From Salmonirosea aquatica (GTDB lineage Bacteria > Bacteroidota > Bacteroidia > Cytophagales > Spirosomataceae), in the NCBI RefSeq assembly GCF_009296315.1, contig NZ_WHLY01000002.1, positions 5,244,501 to 5,308,500 on the forward strand: a stretch of DNA of 64,000 bases, read 5' to 3'. A program made the translations under genes and the position numbers. The first letter of the stretch is position 1; every line of letters begins with the position of its first letter. Below, one piece after another: positions 18,038 through 27,671 of this stretch. Below the pieces are notes generated by a model. The model worked only from the letters and a program-made list of their open reading frames with translations, had not been told where the DNA came from and did not search any database.

Positions 18038-19933
18038 CTACGGTTGCCACTGATTAAGGGGTTTATCGAACTTCTTACCAGTACTGACGACTTTTTGGGG
18101 CAAAAGACTTACTTGTAAAGCCTGGGATTTTCCGGAAGGTACCTCGTACTCGAAGCCAATCAGCAGGGTACCTTCGTTGGGAGCGTCGTAATCGGTGGTG
18201 GGAGCGGTGCTCCACGTTTGGAGTTTGGCGTCGGCCGGGTGGTCCACCCGGAGCGTGAGTTGCTGGCCATCTTTCGATAAAACCGCCAGATTATTGCCGT
18301 TGATTTTCACGTCGTCGGGAGCCAGCATCACCCAGCGTACTTTGGTGGTTTGATCGGGTACCTTTATCTCATCGCGCACTACCACAAAAGCATCGTCGAC
18401 GATGCCAATTCCCCGCTGCGCGACGGCGAGTTGGCCTTCGTACACATCGGATAGGTCCGATACGGCAAATTTCAGTTGCTTGCTCTCGCCTGATTTCGTG
18501 ATTTTGGCGTAGCCCTGCACCTTTTGGTACTGATCATTGACGGTGAGGGTATTGTGGATAAAATTGTTGTAGCGTTTCACCGTCCAGCGCTGGGCGTCCT
18601 GCTCTTTCCCCCAAATATTCATCCCTTTGGATTCCAGTGATTCGTATTCCTGACTTCCCAGATCCAGGGCCCAGCGTACACCATCGGCTTCCATCACAAA
18701 TGAACCAATGTCCATATGGGCATGACTGGCCGAGGGGGTACCTGTTTTGAAACCCACATAAATGGCGTTCGGGTCGGTCCAGGAAGTGCGCATCAGCGCG
18801 ACGGGACTTTTGCCCTGGCCGGTCCAGAGATTTTTAGTGGGTGGGGTAGCTTTGTCCAAGGGGGTACCTGCGCCCCAGATCATGATAGCGGGTAGCACGC
18901 GGTTTCGAGTGAAGCGCGCGGGATCGTCCTGCTGCAGGTACCCTTTTTCAATCCAGAGTAAGGAAGGGTCGTTGCTTTTCCGCGCAAACCAGAACATCGC
19001 CGGACTCAGGCTGCCGCGTCCTCCACCCGCATCGCTATAATTGAAAGAGTACCCCGTGGGGCCGGTCATGTTTTCGTAGTAGCGGGCGGTGGCCATGAAG
19101 CCGGGCTGCCGCGAAAGCCCGTAGTCGCTGCCAAAGGCTTTTTCCAGGGCGCTCAGAAACAACACCTGGAAGGTGGTGCCATAATTCCAGTAACCGTAGC
19201 CTTCGGGGTACGCGCCGTCCGGGGCCAGGTCTTCCAGGGGTAGCTTGATGGAGTTGATGGCCCGTTTGAAAAGCTGTTTGGCCAGATCGGGCTCGTCTTC
19301 GTACACCGCCAGGGCACCGAAGGTGATCCCCGCATTACATACCTGATTCCAGTTGTTGGTCGCCCGCAGCCAACTGTTGTATCGCTCATCCAGGGAAGTA
19401 TTCAGCCCTTTTTCGATAATGGCCCGGCTGATCACCTGGCGTGATTGGGGCGAAAGGGTAGAGTAGGTCCAGTCGTACCCGATGGCCATCGCCATGGTCA
19501 TTTCGCCTACATCGAGGTAGTGGGTGGGATTCCAGTCGCTGAAACCGGCGATGGCCAACATTTCTTTTTCGGCGCGTCGGGCGTACTTAACATCATCCGT
19601 CAGGCGGTAGGCGTAGCTCAAATAAAAAAGCCGCCGGAGGGCTTCCCGCGATTTGTCCAGCAGTCGCCGCCCGATCTGGATGCGTTCGATCGGGGGTAAG
19701 TCGATGAGATGATCCGATTCGGCCAAAATGGCTTCGTGTACCTTTCGCCAGTTGGGGTCGGTGTCGATCGTTTTTTGGATCTGCTTTTCTTCTCCCGCCA
19801 TCATCAACAGGCGTGGGTGCTGCGCGGGCGGCTCGGGAATGGTCTGCGCGAGGGTGGTTAGGAATGGAAAAACAAGCAGGAAAATGGTTGAAAAGCCGCT
19901 CATTGTGGCCCGAAAGCGGATCATTTTTTTCAT
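18038..19933 (-). CDS. Heparinase II/III-like polysaccharide lyase (exported), third lyase
   Basis: A 631-residue protein of the heparinase II/III superfamily, only distantly related to the two tandem copies. After an N-terminal basic stretch and signal peptide (ending near LTTLAQ) comes an alpha-toroid with YRLTDDVKYARRAEKEM and NNWNQVCNAG, then the C-terminal SHAHMDIGSFVMEADGVRW, which holds the conserved His-x-His-x-D metal/active-site block. It probably acts on oligosaccharides from the other lyases (endo versus exo split is inferred). It is separated from susD1 by a strong minus-strand terminator at 19965-20001, so it may have its own promoter or depend on readthrough. Confidence 0.8.
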   Translation of the reverse strand: MKKMIRFRATMSGFSTIFLLVFPFLTTLAQTIPEPPAQHPRLLMMAGEEKQIQKTIDTDPNWRKVHEAILAESDHLIDLPPIERIQIGRRLLDKSREALRRLFYLSYAYRLTDDVKYARRAEKEMLAIAGFSDWNPTHYLDVGEMTMAMAIGYDWTYSTLSPQSRQVISRAIIEKGLNTSLDERYNSWLRATNNWNQVCNAGITFGALAVYEDEPDLAKQLFKRAINSIKLPLEDLAPDGAYPEGYGYWNYGTTFQVLFLSALEKAFGSDYGLSRQPGFMATARYYENMTGPTGYSFNYSDAGGGRGSLSPAMFWFARKSNDPSLLWIEKGYLQQDDPARFTRNRVLPAIMIWGAGTPLDKATPPTKNLWTGQGKSPVALMRTSWTDPNAIYVGFKTGTPSASHAHMDIGSFVMEADGVRWALDLGSQEYESLESKGMNIWGKEQDAQRWTVKRYNNFIHNTLTVNDQYQKVQGYAKITKSGESKQLKFAVSDLSDVYEGQLAVAQRGIGIVDDAFVVVRDEIKVPDQTTKVRWVMLAPDDVKINGNNLAVLSKDGQQLTLRVDHPADAKLQTWSTAPTTDYDAPNEGTLLIGFEYEVPSGKSQALQVSLLPQKVVSTGKKFDKPLNQWQP

Positions 19934-19954
19934 GGAGATTGGGATGTTTTGTAT

Positions 19955-20001
19955 AAAAAAGAAAGCCGCCCCAACAGCAATTCTAATGCTATTGAGACGG
20001 C
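19955..20001 (-). terminator. Intrinsic terminator after susD (copy 1)
   Basis: Arms 19965-19979 and 19987-20001 form a 15-bp stem (with three G-U pairs) and a 7-nt loop. On the minus strand it is followed by TTTCTTTTTT (19955-19964 on plus). It lies between the susD stop at 20080 and the lyase start at 19933 and would end transcription of the susC1-susD1 unit. Confidence 0.8.
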
Positions 20002-20079
20002 CTGTTTAATTATGAATGAAGGATGGAATGATAGATTTTTTATTCACTCATGCTATCATTCACTCATTCGCAATTAACC

Positions 20080-21857
20080 TTACTGCCAGCCCGGATTCTG
20101 TTTGATCTTGGGATTCTGGGCCAGCGTGTTGAGCGGAATAGGCCACAGGTAGTGCTTGGCCTCGTCGAAAACCGGAACGGCGAAGTCGGTACCCTGGTAC
20201 ACATCGATGTAGGTTTTGCCCGAAACGGGATCCTTCTTCGATTTTACGAGTGCTTTGGGATAACGGGCGATGGCGGCGGCGTCCCACAATATTCCCATCG
20301 CCGGAACCGTCAGTTTCTTGCCCTGCTTCCAGCGCATCAGGTCGGGGTACCTTTGCCCTTCCATGAACAACTCGATCCGGCGCTCGCGACGGATTTCCTG
20401 GATCAGCGGCGACACCCCATCCCCGGCGTAGCGTGGGTCCACAGGGACGTTGGCCATATCCAGGTGGGCCATCTTCACACGGTCGCGGAGTTTATTGATC
20501 GTTAGGTCCAGATCATTCTGCGTGATCGTTCCCAACTCGGCCTTGGCTTCGGCATTGATAAGCAGTACCTCGGCAAAACGCATAATGATGGCCGGTGATT
20601 CGCCGGTGTCGTAGGCTTTGCCGATCATGTCCGCGGCGTTATAATGCTTGATGATGTGGTAGCCCGTCGTCGTCGTAAAGCCACCCGTCATGCCGTTGAG
20701 CCGGGGTAAGGCAAGCCATCCCCCAGATGGTAGTTGTAGAAAGCGGCATCGGCCGGATGCAGGATCGTCTGCCGTAGCCGGGGGTCACGGTTCTCGAACA
20801 CATCCTCGATCTTGGCGTCTCCCTTATACAGGGGCGAGAGGGAAATAGGCAGCCCGTCGGTGCAGAGGTAGTCTTCCACAAGGCTCTTGGTGGCTCCGCC
20901 CGTGTAGCTGAAATAGGACTGGATGTGGTTGGTATACACCCCTACCTTATACTTGCGCCAGTACATGACCTCGGGGTTGCCCGTCAGGTCCAGTATCCGG
21001 TGGTAGGCGTTGTAGTCGGTTTCGGGATGGCCAGTGGAATAGAGGCGGTAGGGGCCCTTGTCCATGATTTCCTGCGAAGCTTTGGCGGCTTCCTGAATCC
21101 ACATGTTGGGGTCAGTGCCGCCATGGTACTTGCGGTAGGTACCTTCGAAGAGACAAATCCGGGCCTTGGCTAGCAGGGCCACCCAGCGGGTTACCCGACC
21201 GGGGGCACCGCCGTCGCCCCAGCTGGCGGGCAGTTTTTCGGTGGCGAAATTCAGGTCTTCCAGTATTTTTTTCATTGCTTCCTCGCGGGGAGTGCGCTCG
21301 GCGTAAAGCTCTTCCGAATCGATATTCAGGGAGCGCTCTACCCAGGGTACATCACCATATTTGGCCACTTTGTCGGCATAAAACCAGCCGCGGAACAGAC
21401 GGGCTTCGGCGATGTACTTATCCTTAACCGCTTGCGTGACATTGGCACGGCCGTAGTTTTCCAGACCCACGTTGATGGCCCGGACAAAATCCCAACCCCG
21501 GTAGCCAAACCAGTCGGGATTGGAGGGAACGGTGTATTTGCCACTCCGGATCTGTTGAAAGAACAGGTGACGGGGTTCTAGGGGAGCCATGTTGTCCGAG
21601 AGTTCGTCCTGGTTCCAGATGCTGCCGAAGTGGCTGTCGAAGCCATTGTTGTGGCCCTGCAGAATAGGTACGTTGGGTTCTACCCGCACCAGATCGTAAA
21701 TGCTGTTATTATATACCGCGAGGTCGTTCTCGGTGTTCCAGAAGGTAGCATTGGTAATGCGATCCAGGGGGTACCTTTCCAGGAAATCATCGTTGCAGGC
21801 ACTGACCGCTACGGCCATCAGGCAGCCCAGACCCAGTTTTAAAAGTATCTTTTTCAT
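20080..21857 (-). pseudogene. SusD-like glycan-binding lipoprotein, copy 1, apparent -1 frameshift
   Basis: Signal peptide with lipobox (AVAVSACNDD), then the SusD/RagB fold starting FLERYPLDRITNATFWN, typical for outer-surface glycan-binding partners of SusC. The frame stops after GDGLPYPGSTA near 20690, and the C-terminal third continues in another frame from MTGGFTTTTGYHIIKHYN to 20080. One added C on the coding strand (run of G at 20703-20706 on plus) gives YPRLNGMTGGF and joins the halves into about 592 residues, close to the 593 of copy 2 at 25860. The C-terminal end NPKIKQNPGWQ is the usual SusD tail. It follows susC1 by 124 bp. Confidence 0.85.
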
Positions 21858-21981
21858 AGTGATTAGTTTAAAAATCTGTTGGCTGATAGCGGTTGGCGCT
21901 TAGCTTATTTGAATAATTCCAAGGCACATATTTCCAGCAGAATGAAGCCATGAGCCATTGGCCAACAGCTATCAGCGGTGA

Positions 21982-24900
21982 TTAAAATGATACATTGATT
22001 CCCAGGGTACCGATACGCTGCATAGGGTACTCGATGGTGGGCGTCTGAATGGTTTCGGGATCGAGCGGCTTGCGGATCTTGGTGATCTCGAACAGGTTCA
22101 TGCCCGATACGAAAATCTGCGCCCGGCTCATGCCGACTTTACTCACCACATTAGTAGGCAGGGAGTAGGTGAGCGTGATATTCTTGGCCCGCATGTAGGC
22201 GGCGTTCTGCAGATAGCGCGACTGACCCTGCACGTTTTTCTTATCGCTGGTCGAGATGTGAGCGGCAGGGAAGTAGGCGTCAGGATTCTCGGGTGTCCAG
22301 GTGTCGGTGATGAAGTACTTCTCGACGTGACCCGCGTTGAAGGGATAGAACCAGTTCCAGTTGCCATTGTCAGGTAGGTAGTCGAGCTTGCCGATGCCCT
22401 GGAAGAAGGCCGTCAGCCGGAAGTTCTTGTAGGCCAGGCTGGCATTGATCCCGAAGGTATAGCGGGGCGTCGAATTCCCAATGATCTTGCGGTCACCCGG
22501 ATCAGCCAGCGTATTCTTGCCGGGGCTGATGAAGCCGTCGCCATTCAGGTCGGCGTACTGGATATCGCCCGCCCGCCAGTTGTTACCAATGCGCGATTGG
22601 TCGGGAGCATTCTTGACGGCATCCTGGGTCTGGAAAATCCCCACCGTTTCGTACCCCCAGATTTCACCTAGCTTCTGGCCTACGTAGTAAATGCTGCTGT
22701 TGTTGGGCAGGGCCCCTGACGGATTCTCAAACTTGGTGATGGTAGCCTGGGCGTCGGCCAGGGCCAGCGTCACGTCATAGCTCCAGTCGGTTTTGATGCG
22801 GTCGCGCCAGGTCAGCGAGAGTTCCCAGCCCTTGGTACGCAGGTCTGCCGCGTTGGATTGGGGCGCGCTGGTACCCAGAATGTCGGGGTAGGAAACATTC
22901 ATGAGCATGTTTTTGGTGTCGCGGGTATAGAGGTCGAACGAGAAATCAAGCCGACTCTTGAGCAGCGTCACGTCCAGGCCCAGGTTTTTGGAGGTCACGG
23001 ACTCCCAGGTCAACGATGGGCTTACCAGTCCGGGGGCCGACACGTAAGGGATGGCGCTGGTCTGGAACATATAGGGCGACTGTCCGGTACCCATCGTGGA
23101 TACGTAAGGATAGTAAATCTGATTGCCGTTTCTGTCGGCAATGGTCTGATTACCCAAGGTACCGTAGGAAGCGCGCAGCTTCAGGTTGTCCAACCAACTG
23201 GTGGTACCCGCCATGAAGCCTTCGTTGCTGAGCCGCCAACCCGCCGACACCGAGGGGAAGAAGCCAAAGCGGCTATCTTTGGGGAAACGCGAGGTGCCGT
23301 CGTAGCGGCCGTTGAATTCCACCAGATAGCGGTCGTCGTAGTTGTAGGTTAGGCGGTAGAAGACGCCCCGCAGCGCCACCTGTGACTTGCTGCCGTTCGT
23401 TTTTTGCACACCCGTGGTGGCGTTCAGGTCCGTCACGAGCGGAGTGATCAGCGAGCGGGCCTGGGCGTATACGTAGCGGTTAAGACCTCGTTCCTGGTTG
23501 AAGCCCACGAGCGCCGTGACGTTGTGTTTTCCCAGATTTTGTACCGTATACTCAGCAAAAGCATTCAACACGTAATACTGGTTGTAGGTATTCCGGTTCT
23601 CGATCCAGTCGTCGCCACTGAAACCGTTGCTGATCGGCGTCTTGGCCAGTAGGTTGGCATCCACAATGTCCACCTTGCTCTGCACGTCCTGATCCATCTG
23701 GTTGTAGAGGTTGTAGGAGAAATTACCGGTAACTTTCAAACCAGGCAGTGGTGTCAATGTCATGCCTTGCGTCAGCCAGATGTCATTCTTGGTGAATGTC
23801 TGCCGTCCGCCATCCTGCAGGTAAGGGAAGAAATTGGTACCGCCGAAGTACTTGCCGATGTACTGCGCGTATTGGTCGTGGTCGCCGGGCGTGACGTAAT
23901 ATTCCAGATCGGGAAACTGCACGGGCATGATCGGGTTCACCCGCGCCAGCGAATTGATGTTTACATCCCAGTTGTAAAAGTGGGGCTTGTCGCTATTCTG
24001 TGAGTTGAACACCACCTTTTCGTCAAAGCTGAGCCAGTCGTTTACCTTAAAATCGGCCTTCATCAGGATGTTGTAGCGCTTGAACTTCTCGTTGTTCATG
24101 CGCAGGTACCCATCCTTACTGTACCGTCCCAGGGAGAAAAAGAACTTCGACTTGTCGCCACCCCCCGAGATCGACAGATCCTGCTGGTTGGTGGGCGCGT
24201 AGTCAGTCATAATCTTATCCTGATAGTGGTTGAAGCCATAATATTGGAGGGTACCGTTGACCACACCCCACTCATTGGCCGGAATAGGATTCTCGGAGTA
24301 CTTTTTGGTAGCGGCCACAAAATCTTCGTTGTAGGAAGGGCTTCCGCTGGTCCGCATATTGGCCATGTTACGGGCTTGAACAAATTCGTAAGGGTCGGTC
24401 ACCACATCCATGTTGAAGATGGGCTTGGCCAGCGAAGTCTGCGCTCCAAAATTGACCTGTACCTTGCCGGCCTTGCCACTTTTGGTCGTTACCAACACTA
24501 CGCCGAAGGCCGCCCGGGCGCCGTAAATGGCCGCGGCTGAAGCGTCCTTCAGGACGCTGATGCTCTCGATGTCGTTGGGATTGATGCGGTTGATGTCCAT
24601 GGGTACGTTATCCACCAGAATCAGCGGTGCACCACCATTGATCGACTGGTACCCCCGGATATTGAAGGTCGTCGGCTGGGAGGGGTCACCATTGCGAATA
24701 CCGATGTTCAGGTTGGGGATCACGCCCTGCAAGCCCTCGCCCGCATTGGCGATGGGGCGGTTTTCGAGCCGCTTGGCATCGGCCACGCCCACGGCCCCGG
24801 TCAGGTTTACCTTCTGCTGGGTACCATAGCCCACCACAACTACCTCACTAAGTACCTTATCTTCAATGGCCAGGCTTACGTTAATGACACTCTGGGTACC

Positions 24901-25227
24901 TACCTCAACCTCCCTGGAGGCATAGCCCACAAAACTGAAAACCAACGTGGTGTTGTCGTTGGGTACGTCAATTTGAAACTTGCCCTCGCCGTTGGTGGTG
25001 GTACCCCGGGTGGTACCTTTGATCACCACGCTGACGCCCGGAAGCCCACCGCCGTTTTCATCATTTACCGTACCGTTTATTAGTCTTTTTGGCGATTCCG
25101 AACGACTGGCGTTCGTGTCTGAAGGATGGGCGTAGGAGACATTCCCTAAGGGGGGAATGAGGCTGAGGCACGCTACTGCATACCGCAGCAGGATGCGCCC
25201 AGATTTTCTGGTAGCATTTTTTTTCAT
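21982..25227 (-). CDS. SusC-like TonB-dependent outer membrane transporter, copy 1
   Basis: A 1081-residue TonB-linked outer membrane protein. The order is signal peptide, carboxypeptidase-regulatory-like domain (RLINGTVNDENGGGLPGVSV), TonB box region (DKVLSEVVVVGYGTQ), plug (about 130-250, with SISVLKDASAAAIYGARA), and a long beta-barrel ending RIGTLGINVSF with a C-terminal Phe. There is no STN (secretin/TonB N-terminal) domain, so it is not built for direct FecR signalling. It imports oligosaccharides captured by its SusD. Reading frame intact. It is about 80% similar by eye to copy 2 at 27672-30919. Confidence 0.92.
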   Translation of the reverse strand: MKKNATRKSGRILLRYAVACLSLIPPLGNVSYAHPSDTNASRSESPKRLINGTVNDENGGGLPGVSVVIKGTTRGTTTNGEGKFQIDVPNDNTTLVFSFVGYASREVEVGTQSVINVSLAIEDKVLSEVVVVGYGTQQKVNLTGAVGVADAKRLENRPIANAGEGLQGVIPNLNIGIRNGDPSQPTTFNIRGYQSINGGAPLILVDNVPMDINRINPNDIESISVLKDASAAAIYGARAAFGVVLVTTKSGKAGKVQVNFGAQTSLAKPIFNMDVVTDPYEFVQARNMANMRTSGSPSYNEDFVAATKKYSENPIPANEWGVVNGTLQYYGFNHYQDKIMTDYAPTNQQDLSISGGGDKSKFFFSLGRYSKDGYLRMNNEKFKRYNILMKADFKVNDWLSFDEKVVFNSQNSDKPHFYNWDVNINSLARVNPIMPVQFPDLEYYVTPGDHDQYAQYIGKYFGGTNFFPYLQDGGRQTFTKNDIWLTQGMTLTPLPGLKVTGNFSYNLYNQMDQDVQSKVDIVDANLLAKTPISNGFSGDDWIENRNTYNQYYVLNAFAEYTVQNLGKHNVTALVGFNQERGLNRYVYAQARSLITPLVTDLNATTGVQKTNGSKSQVALRGVFYRLTYNYDDRYLVEFNGRYDGTSRFPKDSRFGFFPSVSAGWRLSNEGFMAGTTSWLDNLKLRASYGTLGNQTIADRNGNQIYYPYVSTMGTGQSPYMFQTSAIPYVSAPGLVSPSLTWESVTSKNLGLDVTLLKSRLDFSFDLYTRDTKNMLMNVSYPDILGTSAPQSNAADLRTKGWELSLTWRDRIKTDWSYDVTLALADAQATITKFENPSGALPNNSSIYYVGQKLGEIWGYETVGIFQTQDAVKNAPDQSRIGNNWRAGDIQYADLNGDGFISPGKNTLADPGDRKIIGNSTPRYTFGINASLAYKNFRLTAFFQGIGKLDYLPDNGNWNWFYPFNAGHVEKYFITDTWTPENPDAYFPAAHISTSDKKNVQGQSRYLQNAAYMRAKNITLTYSLPTNVVSKVGMSRAQIFVSGMNLFEITKIRKPLDPETIQTPTIEYPMQRIGTLGINVSF

Positions 25228-25760
25228 AAATTTGTAAAAGGTTAAAGGTTCACTTATAGGAACTTACATTGCTGAGCTGGTACTTTGGCGAGTGGATGCT
25301 CAGTGATTTGACCTGACGGTGGTAGCCTGGCTACTGCCGTTTTTTTGATAATTTATTACATAGGGTACGTAGTTAAATGAAGGATGACTTTAATTCGATA
25401 CGTTTTCTGTTGCCGATAGTACTATTGAGTCTCAATTCTTTATGTTAGCTCTTCAAATCCGCTGAACTTTACTTCCTCTGCCTTTGCTCCTTCCAGGACT
25501 GGATCAAGGTAGCAAGCAACCCGTTGAAGCTTTCAATGGTGTAGTGGAGTTGGTGGAGACCGGGTAACCGCAGGTGTTTGGGCTGGCAGCTGGAAAGTTC
25601 TAAACTGTTCCGGTTCTGTGGATCGAATTTCAGTTTAGAAGCTATATTGGAAAGCGATCTAATGGGTCTGCTTGAATTTTTTTAATCAAAAAGATTCTAG
25701 TCCGAGCTACACTGATTTTTTCCAGGCTTAATCGTTTAACCAGTAAGAATTTATAAAATT
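25228..25760 (-). promoter_or_regulatory. Leader/intergenic region upstream of susC1
   Basis: About 530 bp between the susC1 start and a terminator. It probably holds the susC1 promoter and leader, but I find no good TAnnTTTG box. The stretch 25469-25685 on the minus strand stays open for about 60 codons without an ATG and looks like coding debris (see separate entry). The remainder is AT-rich with no obvious repeats. Confidence 0.4.
25469..25685 (-). pseudogene. Unrecognised open fragment, possible gene remnant
   Basis: A minus-strand frame bounded by TAA at about 25683 and TAA at 25469-25471, with no ATG. It gives about 70 residues that look protein-like: IASKLKFDPQNRNSLEL, then HLRLPGLHQLHYTIESF and LLATLIQSWKEQRQRK. 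The last part is an amphipathic, basic helix, as at protein ends (e.g. some transposases), but I cannot name a family. It could also be chance. It has a higher GC content than the flanks. Confidence 0.25.
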
Positions 25761-25806
25761 AAAAAGCCTGCCGAACCCAGTTTCAACTGGGTTCGGCAGG
25801 CTTTTT
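25761..25806 (-). terminator. Strong bidirectional intrinsic terminator after susD2
   Basis: A perfect inverted repeat, AAAAAGCCTGCCGAACCCAG and its complement, with a tiny TTTC-type loop and T runs on either side. It sits 53 bp after the susD2 stop (25860, minus strand), so it ends the susC2-susD2 transcript and separates it from the susC1-susD1 unit. Confidence 0.9.
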
Positions 25807-25859
25807 GGTAGGTTGCTTTTTAAGTTCAGAAAGCGTTAAGTAGCCAATCGGGTAGGTCT

Positions 25860-27641
25860 TTAGTCCCAGCCCGGATTCTGCTCAATCGCAGGGTTTTGGG
25901 CCAGGGTATTGAGCGGAATGGGCCAGAGGTAGTGCTTACTCTCATCGAATACCGGGTTCGCCCAGTCGGTACCTTTATATACGTCGATGTACTCCTTGCC
26001 CGAAACCGGGTCAATACTGGTTTCCATGGTCGTGGGGCTGAATCGAGCCTTATTGGCTTCGCTCCACCGCATACCCATGTCGGGTATCTCGAGTTTTTTG
26101 CCCTGCTTCCAGCGCTTAAGATCTTTGTAGCGATGGCCTTCCATAAACAATTCGATGCGACGCTCCCGGCGGATTTCGGCGATCAGCGGCGTGATGCCAT
26201 CGGCGGTATAGCGCGGATCGACGGGTACATTGCCCAGCATCAGGTGCGGCATCGCCACCCGGTCACGCAACTTGTTGATCGAGGCATCCAGATCTGCCTG
26301 CGTGATGGTACCTAATTCGGCCTTGGCCTCGGCGTACGTCAGCAGGACTTCGGCAAAACGCAGAATAATAGCGGGCGATTCGGCCGTATTATATGCCTTG
26401 CCAATCATGTCATCGGCGTTGTAATGCTTGATGATGTGATAGCCCGTAGTGGTTTTAAACCCGCCTCCCGGATTGCCCGCCAGTCTCGGATAGGTACGTC
26501 CGTCTTCGCGGTCATAGCGGTAGATGTCCGTATCGTCGGGGTGCAGAATCGTCTGACGGAGGCGGGGATCACGGTTTTCAAACACATCTTCAAAGGTTTC
26601 GTCGCCCTTGTACAGGGGTGAAAGTGTTATGGGTAGGCCGTCGGTGCAGAGGTAATCCTCTACCAGACTTTTGGTAGCCCCTCCCGTGTAGCCGAAATAA
26701 GCCTGGATATGGTTAGTAAACACCCCTAGTTTGTATTTTCGCCAGGCCATAACCTCGGGATTGCCGGTTAGATCAAGAATGCGGTGGTAGGCATTGTAGT
26801 CGCTTTCGGGATGGCCGGTCATGTACAGGCGGTAGGGCCCATTATCCATCACTTCCTTAGCTGCTTTGGCGGCTTCTTCCAGCCACATTTGTGAGTCTCC
26901 GGCTCCATGGTACTTGTTCCAGGTACCTTCGTATAAGCATATCCGTGCTTTTACCAATAGGGCTGCCCAGCGATTGAGCCGACCCGGCGCATTGCCGTCG
27001 CCCCAGTCGGCCGGTAGATTTTCGGCAGCAAAAGTGAGGTCTTCCAGTACCTTCTGCATCGCTTCGGCCCGGGGCGTGCGCGCCGCGTACAACTCTTCGG
27101 AGTCGATGTTCAGCTCACGTTCTACGAAAGGAACGTCACCAAATTTCTGGACCTTTTCGCCATAAAACCAGCCGCGGAACAACCGGGCTTCTCCGGCATA
27201 CTTGTTAATGGTAGCCTGAGGGATATCGGCCCGGTCGTAGTTGGCCAAGCCTACGTTGATGGCCCGGATGAAATTCCAGCCCTGGTAGCCGAACCATTCG
27301 GGATTGGAGGGTACATTGTGTTTTCCAGCCCGTACCTGTTGGAACCGCACGTGCCGCGGTTCACGGGGTGCCATATTGTCCGAAAACTCGTCTTGAGCCC
27401 AGATATTGCCGAAGTGGCTGTTGAAGCCATCGGTATGGCCCATCAGGATGGGTACGGCGACATCGTTTCTGACCAGATTGTACAGGCTGTTGTTGTATAC
27501 GGCCAAATCGTTTTCGGTGTTCCAGAACGTCTCGTTGGTAATCTGATCCAGAGGGTACCTTTCCAGGAATTCATCGTTGCAGCCGCTGACTAAAAACGTG
27601 ACTATCAGCGCACAGCTGAACTTTAAAATATTATTTTTCAT
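25860..27641 (-). CDS. SusD-like glycan-binding lipoprotein, copy 2
   Basis: A 593-residue lipoprotein with signal peptide and lipobox (FLVSGCNDEF), then a RagB/SusD fold: FLERYPLDQITNETFWN, TPR-like helices, and the C-terminal domain ending WPIPLNTLAQNPAIEQNPGWD. It is close to copy 1 (20080-21857), so the locus arose by duplication of a susC-susD pair. Frame intact here, which made the frameshift in copy 1 easy to see. It follows susC2 by 30 bp and should bind the same or a related polysaccharide at the cell surface. Confidence 0.92.
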   Translation of the reverse strand: MKNNILKFSCALIVTFLVSGCNDEFLERYPLDQITNETFWNTENDLAVYNNSLYNLVRNDVAVPILMGHTDGFNSHFGNIWAQDEFSDNMAPREPRHVRFQQVRAGKHNVPSNPEWFGYQGWNFIRAINVGLANYDRADIPQATINKYAGEARLFRGWFYGEKVQKFGDVPFVERELNIDSEELYAARTPRAEAMQKVLEDLTFAAENLPADWGDGNAPGRLNRWAALLVKARICLYEGTWNKYHGAGDSQMWLEEAAKAAKEVMDNGPYRLYMTGHPESDYNAYHRILDLTGNPEVMAWRKYKLGVFTNHIQAYFGYTGGATKSLVEDYLCTDGLPITLSPLYKGDETFEDVFENRDPRLRQTILHPDDTDIYRYDREDGRTYPRLAGNPGGGFKTTTGYHIIKHYNADDMIGKAYNTAESPAIILRFAEVLLTYAEAKAELGTITQADLDASINKLRDRVAMPHLMLGNVPVDPRYTADGITPLIAEIRRERRIELFMEGHRYKDLKRWKQGKKLEIPDMGMRWSEANKARFSPTTMETSIDPVSGKEYIDVYKGTDWANPVFDESKHYLWPIPLNTLAQNPAIEQNPGWD

Positions 27642-27671
27642 ATTTTTATCCTTTAAGAAATTGACTTCTGA

